Shown here: in pieces, positions 55,251 through 64,000 of the stretch
Position numbering within the stretch: the stretch's first letter is position 1
Layout of the letters: every line of letters starts with the position of its first letter
Origin: Skeletonema tropicum
Taxonomy: Eukaryota; Bacillariophyta; Thalassiosirophyceae; Thalassiosirales; Thalassiosiraceae
Assembly: GCA_037178625.1 (NCBI GenBank)
Contig: CM074142.1
Span: 620,001 to 684,000, forward strand
Direction: 5' to 3'
Length of the DNA: 64,000 bases
Notes under the pieces: generated by a model
Databases searched by the model: none
The model's input: the letters and a program-made list of their open reading frames with translations, nothing else
Told to the model about the DNA's origin: nothing
Position numbers and translations under genes: made by a program

Positions 55251-57053
55251 CTATCCCCTGTACAGTTGTTTGCTTCCATACTGAGAGCCAGGATTCATCA
55301 TATTTGCATAGTTCCACGCGTCTCTATCGAGCTCACTCTCATCATTCTCTCCTATCCTCCGATAGAATGTCTCAGGGTTTAAATCATCTGCCGAGAATAA
55401 GCTGCTATTGCTTGTATCTGGAGGCGAGGTTGACATCTTCGATATTGATGATGAAATGGTTTCTCTGACAAAAAACAATGACATTTCCTGCTTTTGAGCT
55501 TCTTTCTCGGTAGATGCCGAGGTAAGGGTCCAAACCTCTAAGTTCACCACATCGAAAGTTTGTCCACTTTCACCACCAGAGCTTCCCAAAGCCGAGTTAC
55601 CAAATGTCGCCGAAGGCGATGTTGAACCATGGCGCAAGTTCTGATCTAAAGCCAATCCAAATCCAAAATCATTCCACTCCAGATAAGCAGCTTCTTCTCC
55701 TTGACTTAAAGCCGACTGTACATCTTCTTCTTGATTGAGGAATATTTCATGCCCGTTCAATCCAGGTTTCAGTGCACCTCCACCACCAAGAGCCAATTTG
55801 TCTCTAGTACAAAGCTGCACATACGAATTGCTTCCATTGTAGGGAAAGATATCAATCTCAGACTCTAATTGGGCTTGATCAAAGAGTGATGCAACAGGTG
55901 TATTGCGATTGTGCCTCATTCTCCACAGGAAGCTTTCACCAGTGCCAAAGTATCGGTTGTTCGTTCGCCACGGAGCAGAGGTAAAGCTCCCAAAAACATC
56001 ACCATTTGTAGTTTCGATAGCGAGAATTGTATATGTTGCGGCCCGACAATATCGTTTCAGAATGTCTAAGACTAGCTCCATCGCGACACAGCGAATACTT
56101 GAGCCAGAAATTGTAGTCGGCTAAGTGATCTGGGACGAACGATAACAAACTGTCCATAAGCGGGGGACTGAGTACATGCGGTAACGCTCTTGTGTCATCA
56201 AGGCTGGTACCCAAAATCTTGAAAATGCCTCTTTCCTCATCATCTGAATTGTATCGTACCAATTTAGTTTCATCATCGACTGCAACATTAAATCCAAAAT
56301 CAGGAGGCATACTCATCTCGCAACACTTCCCAAGCATCATAATGATTGAATCCCTCCATCATTCTCACTCCAGGAGGATGCCGCAGAGTCAATGATCTCT
56401 TTCTCCTACCTCATCATCTGATTGGACATATCCAGAGAATTTGCATCGCCATTATTGTCGTCTGAAGAAGTAGGTTGTTGCTATAATATTAGATTTGGTG
56501 CTTTTGAGAGATGCCCTACTCTTCCTTCGACCCGTTTGAGTAGTAATAAAACTTGTAATGGACTGTCCAGCAACAGCAGTAGTAGTGTTGACTTCTGTGC
56601 CTAACTTGGTAGGTGCCACTCCATCTTGATGTGCTCGCCACAAATCTGCCTGCGCAACATTGCTTCGTGTTAATTTGGGTGATGTGCCTGTGGAGAGAGG
56701 TTTATTCACAGCTGGCATGTCCGAAAAACGACGGGTAAATTCCTCTAGCTCTTGTGTTTGCCCTCCGTTATGTTTACAGATTTGTCCTGTTCCACCTTCA
56801 ACTCATCTTCACCATCTACAGCTACAGCAGCAGTAGTGATGGCGGGGACGGAGAACAGAATGTCATCATTAAGAACACGTTCTGCGCTCTTAATTTCCTC
56901 CTCCTTTCCTTCTAGCAGTAGCGCACCGAGAAACGTCCTTTCAACTTCGGTGAGTGATGCGCAGCGGCGGAGGATGGATTTGCGGAGGCTTTCCTTAGGG
57001 CAGCCTTCTGCTGCTTCTTTCGTCGTCTCCATGCCTTTGACTTTCATATGCAC
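55251..57053 (-). CDS. TLDc-domain protein (OXR1-like), with frame breaks
   Basis: Start at 57053 (MHMKVKGMETTKEAAEG). The N-terminal half is polar with ESLRKSILRRCASLTEVERT. The TLDc domain begins ALPHVLSPPLMDSLLSFVPD, then FWLKYSLCRDGASL, DILKRYCRAATYTILAIETT and GDVFGSFTSAPWRTNNRYFG, with SFLWRM and later AAYLEWNDFGFGLALD. Three breaks are needed: near 56750 (ITEG to QTQELEEF), between 56450 and 56340, and near 56070 (extra base in CTTAGACATT). TLDc proteins act in oxidative-stress protection and V-ATPase regulation; the role here is inference. It shares a 220-bp divergent promoter region with the acylphosphatase gene. Confidence 0.7.
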
Positions 57054-57276
57054 GGGGTCTGTTATGGTACTTATCCTGATTCACGAGCAATGACATAAAA
57101 AATGAATTTTTGATGCCGAAAAAAGATGGATGAGAAAAAATGAGAACGCCATACCTTTCACGTTCTTTTCACTTATTTCAGGCGCCAGGAATAGGCGCCA
57201 GTCACTTGCCTGCTCCATGCTCTACGATATTCATCTCTAGAGTAAGATACGATGGAGCAATCACAATCGTGAAGGG

Positions 57277-57789
57277 ATGAAGGCGATCATCTACCTTTCA
57301 ATTGCCCTCTTGCTCATGGCATATGCATCTTGTACTTCTTCTTTACCCAGGAATCTACTTCTTGCCGCAACTGTGTCTTCCAAAATCATGAGGAGCAGAG
57401 ATGATGCAGCTGCAGCTGCAGAACATGCTCATCAACAGCACAATAACAACATCAAGAAATACGTCACAATAGAATTCGAAGTGTTCGGTAGAGTTCAAGG
57501 AGTATTCTTCCGCAAACACACCAAAGCCAAGGCGGAAGAGTTGGGTTTGACGGGATGGTGTCGTAATACTCCTCGCGGTACTGTGCAGGGAGAGTTTGAG
57601 TATGCTGAAAAAGTAACTACAGATAATGACAACCAAACTGACAACGAAGAATCTTGGGAGGCAATGGCATTCCAACATTGGTTGCGTAGGGTTGGCTCAC
57701 CGAGATCACAAATTGATGAGTGCAGGTTTTCAGACAAACTTGTATCATCTGGTGCAAGAAAGTATGACGCATTCCGTGTGATACGCTAA
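57277..57789 (+). CDS. Acylphosphatase with signal peptide
   Basis: 170 residues. A signal peptide (IIYLSIALLLMAYASC) and a 40-residue linker precede the domain. The catalytic loop is FGRVQGVFFRKHTKAKAEEL with the phosphate-binding Arg, followed by GWCRNTPRGTVQGEFE with the catalytic Asn. FQHWLRRVGSPRSQIDECRF completes the fold. An insertion of about 12 acidic/Asn residues (TTDNDNQTDNEES) extends a loop. It hydrolyses acyl phosphates; secretion or entry to an endomembrane compartment is inferred from the leader. Uninterrupted frame, unlike its neighbours. Confidence 0.9.
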   Translation: MKAIIYLSIALLLMAYASCTSSLPRNLLLAATVSSKIMRSRDDAAAAAEHAHQQHNNNIKKYVTIEFEVFGRVQGVFFRKHTKAKAEELGLTGWCRNTPRGTVQGEFEYAEKVTTDNDNQTDNEESWEAMAFQHWLRRVGSPRSQIDECRFSDKLVSSGARKYDAFRVIR

Positions 57790-58036
57790 TCTTTAGCTTT
57801 GCGATATGGCCTTATTTAGCGGGTTTGCACTTGAGACATAAAGTCTCTGTGATTGTTATTCCAAAGAAAGAAGCCCTCTTGGACTTGACCATGATACATT
57901 GAATTGCATTACACCAATCTTATTACATCGAGATACTCCTATATCATAAGCGATGCTTGTTTTTGTTTCCACATATACAGAGAATACTTTTTGTCATTTC
58001 AAAAGCTCTAAGTTAGTGTCATTCATCAATCATTCA

Positions 58037-58559
58037 TGATGAAAACGATCCCATGGTACACAATAAAAGCAGCATTCATATTTCATTGTCTTCATCGTGT
58101 CCCTCATCCAAGCATCTGAATCATCATACGGGCGAACAGGAACTATTACTTTCTCCCATTGTAGAACACAGCCAGTACCATCGGGAGACTATTCAAATTC
58201 ACCAATCAATTCTGCATACGTATTTCCGATGCAAGATTCCAGCTGCCTGGTCCATCATGCTGATGAAATTGTGGAGCAGCAAGAGGTGCGACTATCATAA
58301 TAACTGTATGAGTATGAGTATGACGTACTTTAAGATTTCCGTTAATTTTTTGTATGAGTATGAGTATGAACACCAGTCCATTAAGTTTTCTCATCACATT
58401 TCTTGCTTTACCAATCAGGATAGAACTTTCCTGTTGGCTCATCTGGATCGACTGGAACACACTCCGCCTTGTTGGAATGCCACACCATTTCCCTGATTCT
58501 TTCGAAAGGCACTCACAATAATCGCGAACGGGGAGGGACCCATGAAGCGCCAAGAACAA
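58037..58559 (-). CDS. Possible small gene, unrecognised
   Basis: Minus strand: MFLALHGSLPVRDYCECLSK with KWCGIPTRRSVFQSIQ from 58559, then GTATGAGTATGAGTAT direct repeats at about 58308 and 58354. Near 58190-58040 is an open stretch with DGTGCVLQWEKVIVPVRPYD and YECCFYCVPWDRFHHE followed by TGA. The parts lie in different frames and would need an intron or indels. No family recognised. Confidence 0.25.
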
Positions 58560-59012
58560 AAACGAATCGACTGATATAGACTTGATCAGTAGTTATCGTG
58601 CAGGTCTGACTTCTACTTATCGTAGGGAAAACCTTATGGAGGTGGTTTTTGTATTGGGACTCCTCAATCTCTGGGACCCACACAAACCAACAATCTGGAC
58701 ACACACCACCCGTAGGCATAGGGCTGGACTCGGGAGGGTCTATTAGGGTGTTATTATGGTGAAGTAATTGTTTTACATGATGCCATAGGCGTAGGGCTGG
58801 ATTTTACAGGGAGGGTTGGGTTAGGATTGGTTTTCGGCAGCCAAAAAAAAATTAGGGTTAACCCTAACAAAAAGCAAAAAAATCTCTGAGACAAATCACC
58901 TAATAAAATTTCCCAGGAGGGTTCACATCCACGGAGTCCCAATACAATAACTACCTCCACATAAAATTTGCCTCGTATATAGGGAATCTAATAAATATAA
59001 ATAAATTGTGGT
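58560..59012. other. Noncoding stretch with AGGG/CCCT-rich segments
   Basis: No gene. Includes TTAGGGTTAACCCTAA at 58852-58867 and several GGGAGGGT/GGGTTAGGAT runs. Confidence 0.4.
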
Positions 59013-59017
59013 CGTAC

Positions 59018-59312
59018 GGTCGCTCGTACGTGTTTGTCACATTTCGTCAAAATCTGCTGTGATAACCTAAACTTTTTTCGTTTTAGTAGTTCAGGAGTAC
59101 ATCCACATCCTGAATAACAACGCATCATCTTCATAAATACAGGCCACCATACTGAAAATCTGAAAGGGATAAAACCATTTCCTTTCAGATTTTTTGCCCT
59201 TCAGGTTTGCATTCGCTACGTTTTAGCAAGCAAGTTAGAACCGCTTCGTACGACTCCGTTCTCAATAAAAGGCCAACATAGCGTAAGTATAGTGCAAAAC
59301 AGACGAACAACA
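59018..59312. repeat. Dispersed repeat family A, copy 1
   Basis: About 290 bp from GTACGTGTTTGTCACATTTC to AGTATAGTGCAAAACAGACG, including hairpin 59160-59188 (CTGAAAGG / CCTTTCAG) and AAGTTAGAACCGCTTCGTAC. Further copies at 59755 and 61725. Confidence 0.9.
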
Positions 59313-59359
59313 TTAGATATTTAGTTAGAGCCGTTTCGTGCGTTTTATTTCACACACAT

Positions 59360-59530
59360 TTCCGGGTAGCAAGCAAGTTAGAACCGCTTCGACGCAAGTT
59401 AGAGCCGCTTCATACGAGTCTATTCTCATTCCAAAAAGCAAGCAAAGGTCAAATGTGTGGGTAGCAAGCAAGTTAGAACCGCTTCGACGCAAGTTAGAGC
59501 CGCTTCATACGAGTCTATTCTCATTAGAAA
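59360..59530. repeat. Short tandem units around AAGTTAGA(A/G)CCGCTTC
   Basis: A unit of about 97 bp (GTAGCAAGCAAGTTAGAACC onward through ACGAGTCTATTCTCATT) occurs twice, at about 59367 and 59461. Confidence 0.8.
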
Positions 59531-59742
59531 AAGCAAGCAAAGTAAGGCCAACATAGGTCAAAACTGAAAGGGATAAAACCATACCCTTTCAGATTCATGA
59601 CGCTTCAGGTTTGCATTCGCTTCCAACACAAGTTAGAGCCGCTTCGAAGCGTTCGTTCTCATACCAACAAGAATAATTGTCTCAAGACCCATTTCGGGGG
59701 GGCTAGCGGACCAGCAGCCGAGCTGGTCCGGTCTAGTCTAAT
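59528..59742. repeat. Dispersed repeat family B, copy 1, with two hairpins
   Basis: Matches 63168-63388. Contains CTGAAAGGG / CCCTTTCAG (59564-59592) and CTAGCGGACCAGCAGCCGAG then CTGGTCCGGTCTAG (59703-59738) with an 8-bp perfect stem. Confidence 0.9.
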
Positions 59743-59754
59743 AAATAAATAAAT

Positions 59755-60075
59755 TGTGGTTCGTCGGTTCGTCGGTCGGTACGTACGTGTTTGTCACATT
59801 TCGTCAAAATCCGCTGTGATAACCTAAACTTTTTTCGTTTTAGTAGTTCAGGAGTACATCCACATCCTGAATAACAACGCATCATCTTCATAAATACAGG
59901 CCACCATACTGAAAATCTGAATGGGATAAAACCATTTCCTTTCAGATTTTTTGCCCTTCAGGTTTGCATTCGCTACGTTTTAGCAAGCAAGTTAGAACCG
60001 CTTCGTACGACTCCGTTCTCATTCCAAGGCCAACATAGCGTAAGTATAGTGCAAAACAGACGACCAACATAGATC
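59755..60075. repeat. Dispersed repeat family A, copy 2
   Basis: Nearly the same as 59018-59312. Its hairpin has one mismatch (CTGAATGG). Confidence 0.9.
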
Positions 60076-60239
60076 TATGTAATAAATATATATATAACAG
60101 AAATTTTAAGGTGGAACAGAACTAACTGGGAGTACTATTCCTAACGTACAATCGCTTTTTTTGCCGTACGTAGAGGGACGATTCCTATCGTATCCTCAAA
60201 TTCGCTAATCGGTACCACTCAAAGCCACCCTCGAATATT

Positions 60240-61220
60240 ATCGTTTACACCCTCACCATGATGTCCTCCACTCCTATGGCCACAGTTATGCACAACTAAT
60301 AAAAACACCTATGATACTAGGCTTATTTGGTCGTATACATCATAATCTAAGCTGAATCGATGGCAATACTCAGTTGATCCATCGAAAATGAAGAAATTAA
60401 CGTCACCATCGACGGCATAAAATCCACAACTTTTACCTCCCTCCACCTATCCCACGGACGTTTACGTGATGATACACAGCAATATAGAGGGTTTCCTCGC
60501 ATCCAATCGATATATGGTATACGGGGTATGTCTTTTGATACCTGAACTGTTCATAAACATCACCTAATACATGATCAAGCACGTTCTATTGGTTAGAAAC
60601 ACTCTATTTTTCTTCCCAGAATGTATACAATAATCAACCTCATGAAGAGCCACCATCTGAAAATGAGTGGTTATCTATAGATCCTACGATAATTTAACTG
60701 CAATACAAGAGGTGGTTCATCATGTTAGAGTTTAATATCAGATAATCTATGTTATTATTTGTCATTATTTTATGTAAATTATTATAAAAGTAATACTTGA
60801 TAAATATGATGTTTCCCTCAACATATATTGGTAATATTACTCCCACGGATGCATACTATCATAATAATGATGTATTGATGTTTCTTTGATCGATATCTAC
60901 GCCGTTTGTATTAATTGTCAGTTGATTGTTCTGTTCGACGGAAACGAATTATTGTGTATATTTTCTGGAACGTGTAGGCGACGTCGTGTGGACCTTATCT
61001 ACCGCTCCAGAGTGCCAAGCCGTCGTCTATAATCATATTAGAGTCGAGGGAGCGGGTTGGTTGCCTTCATCAGTGGTTTATTGTATCTTCTTATTGCACA
61101 GCAGTGCGGATAATAAAAAATTTGAAAAATATGTCGACACAGAGTTACCGCCCTTCATGACGTCAAAATCGGGCGATTGAGCGGCTACCAAGACACTGAC
61201 GCTTCCCTATGGACATATAT
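60240..61220. repeat. Dispersed ~1-kb repeat, copy 2
   Basis: Diverged match to 49595-50610. No ORF is conserved across both copies, so it reads as a decayed element. Confidence 0.6.
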
Positions 61221-61724
61221 CGCTGGTTGGTGCGTCGTGGTGGCATCATAAATGGTGATAACGATGATTATCCGAGGCATTAGTCGACAACATCAGTTGC
61301 ATCGACCATTTTCCGTTACGTTGTGGGCATGGCTATTCTCTCGTAAGGTAAGTCGTACCAAGTGACACTTTTGTTGCAGCCGATCTGCAAATAGGCTTGT
61401 CTTGCAAATATCTAATTATTGTCACATGGTAAGAAGCCGATTTTGTGCTAATAGGCAGTCCACAATGGCATCATGGTGGCTGTGTCATTGGCCGTTTGTG
61501 GTTGGTGAATGTTGGAGAAAGTGTGAAGAAGCAAACGGCCACTTTTCCTACCCGTGGGCAAAAAAGTTAATACGTGACTTGATTTGGCCGAATTTGTTTT
61601 CGCATGTGGGTATATTAATTCCTATCGTAGGTCTACAGGACCATCTTCACTAGATAAACAGCGAGTACTTTTACTAGGCAAAAAGTTAGTTCTGTTCCAC
61701 CTTAAAGTACGTCTGGTAATTGTG
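61221..61724. other. Noncoding stretch between repeats
   Basis: No supported gene. An 83-codon plus ORF (61402) shows no conserved feature. Confidence 0.3.
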
Positions 61725-62060
61725 GTTCGTACGTGTTTGTCACATTTCGTCAAAATCCGCTGTGATAACCTAAACTTTTTCGTTTTAGTAGTTCAGGAGT
61801 AGATCCATATCCTGAATAACAACGCATCATCTTCATAAATACAGGCCACCATACTGAAAATCTGAAAGGGATAAAACCATTTCCTACTTATCAGATTTTT
61901 TGCCCTTCAGGTTTGCATTCGCTACGTTTTAGTAAGCAACTTAGAACCGCTTCCTACGATTCCGTTCTCAATCCCAGGCCAACATTCTCGAATTGCAAAC
62001 TTAGAACCGCTTCGTACGAATCCTTCTCATTCCAAGGCCAACAATCTTCTAAGTATCGGA
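61725..62060. repeat. Dispersed repeat family A, copy 3, diverged
   Basis: Same order of blocks as copies 1 and 2. The hairpin is broken by a 4-base insertion (CCTACTTATCAG), and the CCGCTTC unit is doubled. Confidence 0.85.
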
Positions 62061-62559
62061 CAATGCATACCGGCTTCTCTCCTACATCATCTCTTTAAGT
62101 AGCAAAATGTCAAATGTCGGAACTGACAACCATAGAAAATAAGAAAGTACTGACAATGAGAAATAGTTAGCAAGCAAGTTAGAGCCGCTTCATTTCTCAC
62201 TAGCCTCGCTGACGCTCGTCTAGCCGCTGCGCGGGTTTTCTAAATAAGAGAGGAGGCACCGGCTATCTACTACGATATTGATTGTGTCTACTTATATACA
62301 TAGCAGTATTCAAATAGTACGTTATGTAACACTTTAATTATTATGTAATAAAGGTTGTACATTGCCTTCTACGAATGCTGTGTAGTGATTACTGAGACAC
62401 GGTTGGGAGAATATTGATTTATGTGAGAGGGATTATCTATGAAGAGGTTTAATGTGAACGTGTGGAAACGATTGAAGACAGGTAGGAAGAAATTAGAGCG
62501 AGATGTAAATCATTTGGTGAAATAATATTCTACAGGACTGTTAGTATGATTTGGCAGAG

Positions 62560-62832
62560 TTAGTACCCACTCTCGGATTCCTTCTTAATGTTGGTGAAAG
62601 TGGTGATGTAATTGACGTTAGAAGTGAGAGCCTTGTTGTACAATGTAAGAGTATCATGTTCATTTCTGATATTGTTGAGGGTTTCAAGATCGACCCCCGA
62701 ACTCTGTGCTAAGTTACACACAATATCAAATTTTGTTTTCCAGTTAGTCAAGGAGCAATTGACCTGTTCGATCGTGGTCTTTGCATCATCCAAATCCTCC
62801 TGTACGTTGTTGAGGATGTTGGAGACATGGAT
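62560..62832 (-). CDS. Possible coiled-coil fragment
   Basis: About 90 codons: FLIHVSNILNNVQEDLDDAK to IKKESESGY with a stop at 62560. It looks like a heptad coil and has normal composition, but the frame runs upstream into the G-rich tandem repeat, where no start is convincing. Could be the last exon of a gene or a relic. Confidence 0.3.
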   Translation of the reverse strand: MHVSNILNNVQEDLDDAKTTIEQVNCSLTNWKTKFDIVCNLAQSSGVDLETLNNIRNEHDTLTLYNKALTSNVNYITTFTNIKKESESGY

Positions 62833-62839
62833 GAGAAAA

Positions 62840-63020
62840 CGGGGGGGGCAAGGGGGGGTGTCCCCCCCTGAACAATCAAATCTAAGCCAATCAAAGAAAG
62901 AGTCAATCGAAAATTCTAAAAACGGGGGGCAAGGGGGGGTGTCCCCCCTGAACAATCAAATCTAAGCCAATCAAAGAAAGAGTCAATCGAAAATTCTAAA
63001 AACGGGGGGGGCAAGGGGTC
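62840..63020. repeat. Tandem ~82-bp repeat with long G runs
   Basis: Three units, each opening with a G6-8 run, GCAAGGGGGGGTGTCCCCC in the first two, and AATCTAAGCCAATCAAAGAA. The G7/C7 arms can form a hairpin or a quadruplex. Confidence 0.9.
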
Positions 63021-63091
63021 AAATCAAGCCAATCAAAGAAAGAGTCGATCGAAAATGCCCGTGAAGGCCAAAGGACACGCCAAAGGGCCCG

Positions 63092-63142
63092 GACAGAACG
63101 ACAGAACGACAGAACGACAGAACGACCGACCGACCGAACGAC
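63092..63142. repeat. Microsatellite (ACAGAACG)n and (ACCG)n
   Basis: Four copies of the 8-mer, followed by CGACCGACCGACCGAACGAC. Confidence 0.9.
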
Positions 63143-63167
63143 TTAGCTCCTCTCATTATTTAGATTC

Positions 63168-63388
63168 CAAAAAGCAAGCAAGGTAAGGCCAACATAGGTC
63201 AAAACTGAAAGGGATAAAACCATACCCTTTCAGATTCATGACGCTTCAGGTTTGCATTCGCTTCCACCAACAAGTCAGAGCCGCTTCGGTGCGTTCGTTC
63301 TCATACCAACAAGAATAATTATCCGCAAGACCCATTTCGGGGGGGCGGGGCTAGCGGACCAGCAGCCGAGCTGGTCCGGTCTAGTTTC
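63168..63388. repeat. Dispersed repeat family B, copy 2
   Basis: Matches 59528-59742, with both hairpins intact (63205-63233 and 63351-63386). Confidence 0.9.
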
Positions 63389-64000
63389 AACTTACGCTAA
63401 AAGGTTTTTCTGCGATTACAGAAAGCGAAATCGCAGGAAGAATTTGAAACGAAAATGGCGGGAGAAGCACAAAGATTTTTGCAGGGTTCTCCACACTTCG
63501 CTGACCACACACGCCACGCTGATTCACCGCGCTAGTAAATCGCGATTTTATGCTAGCTCCTATGTGCGTTATTTTTTACCTTAAGTTAGCTACCGTACCC
63601 TTACACAAGCTACCGCACATCAAAAAACCATCATGACCATGGCATCCGACAGCGTAGACGCCGTCGCCCTTATCTCAGCTAATACCAAGTCCCTAATTAA
63701 GTTTGATAGATTAAATCGCTTCTATTAATATGTAATGACAAGATTATTTGGTCAGAACATGAATAATTACAACGAGAGGCCCTTTGGATAGGGGGTCAAA
63801 TGTTGTGATGATGCGTCGAATTTTGACCGCAAGGCAGTGCATCGAGAGACTTTGGGGGTGGCTGTGGCAAAATTACTCGGTCGATATACTCTAATAAATA
63901 TATTGTATCGATTGGCCGAGTATCATTGCTGTAGAGGACCTCGAAAATCCTTTCAAAGGACCGACAGGCTGTTGAAATTCGGCGTCGTCACCTGTGTGTT
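63389..64000. other. Window end, no gene supported
   Basis: ATGACCATGGCATCCGACAG at 63633 opens a 31-codon ORF (SDSVDAVALISANTKSLIKF) that could be a first exon, but nothing confirms it. TCGATATACTCTAATAAATA and later TATTGTATCGATTGGCCGAG form a weak inverted pair near 63880-63920. Confidence 0.3.

Noticed and set aside
58053..58496. 147-codon plus-strand ORF
   Set aside because: His/Ser-rich with repeated YEYE; the opposite strand has more protein-like segments, so neither is firm.
58852..58867. Chromosome-end telomere
   Set aside because: Only one repeat in each direction, in the middle of dispersed repeats.

Overview
The window looks like nuclear DNA of a stramenopile, most likely a diatom. 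The genes have canonical GT-AG introns, several of 80-130 bp that I could check by reading frame. The transposons carry a Gag-protease type that I know from diatom copia-like elements. The ordinary genes are typical eukaryotic ones: an ATP-dependent DNA ligase of the LIG4 type, a diflavin reductase, a TLDc protein, an acylphosphatase and a DUF707-like protein. No species can be named from the sequence. I saw no rRNA, tRNA or CRISPR array.

Positions 1-35651 are a stack of nested mobile elements, and the insertion order can be read from target-site duplications (TSDs). The oldest layer is a host or element gene with a Ulp1/C48-type cysteine protease segment (9283-24347, +). A short Gag-protease LTR retrotransposon (element B, minus, 497-bp LTRs, TSD GTCAG) split it. 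A second short Gag-only LTR retrotransposon (element X, plus, 288-bp LTRs, TSD TCATT) then landed in the protease end of B. A full Ty3/gypsy element (9934-16055, minus, 294-bp LTRs differing at one site, TSD CTATC) landed in the 3' LTR of B. A chimeric relative of X (5243-9282, minus) sits upstream. It carries an antisense copy of the Gag-protease ORF of B, including the exact X/B junction. A DNA transposon of the CACTA/Plavaka type (1-5242) is inserted in that chimera.

Positions 24347-35651 hold a Helitron-like composite that abuts the end of the C48 gene. Its right half encodes DUF6570, a HUH Rep domain and a PIF1 helicase in several exons, broken by a 369-bp solo LTR (TSD CCTTG). Its left half contains inverted, tandemly repeated copies of the helicase 3' end and a separate gene with a possible MBD-like domain. 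The outer ends are near-perfect GC-rich inverted repeats.

Positions 35900-42600 and 47500-57800 are gene-bearing: a DUF707-like protein (one in-frame stop), LIG4 (five exons, reverse), an intact predicted membrane protein (47578-49305), an atypical SDR protein, an NADPH-cytochrome P450 reductase-like gene, a TLDc gene and a secreted acylphosphatase. Between 51.6 and 56.8 kb the three conserved genes are all broken by single-base indels, which means either local decay or poor consensus.

Positions 42.6-47.4 kb and 58.6-63.4 kb are repeat fields: 409-bp and 295-bp tandem units, a repeat-rich ORF, a MITE candidate, dispersed 1-kb repeats, and short hairpin modules. Positions 63.4-64 kb have no gene I can support.
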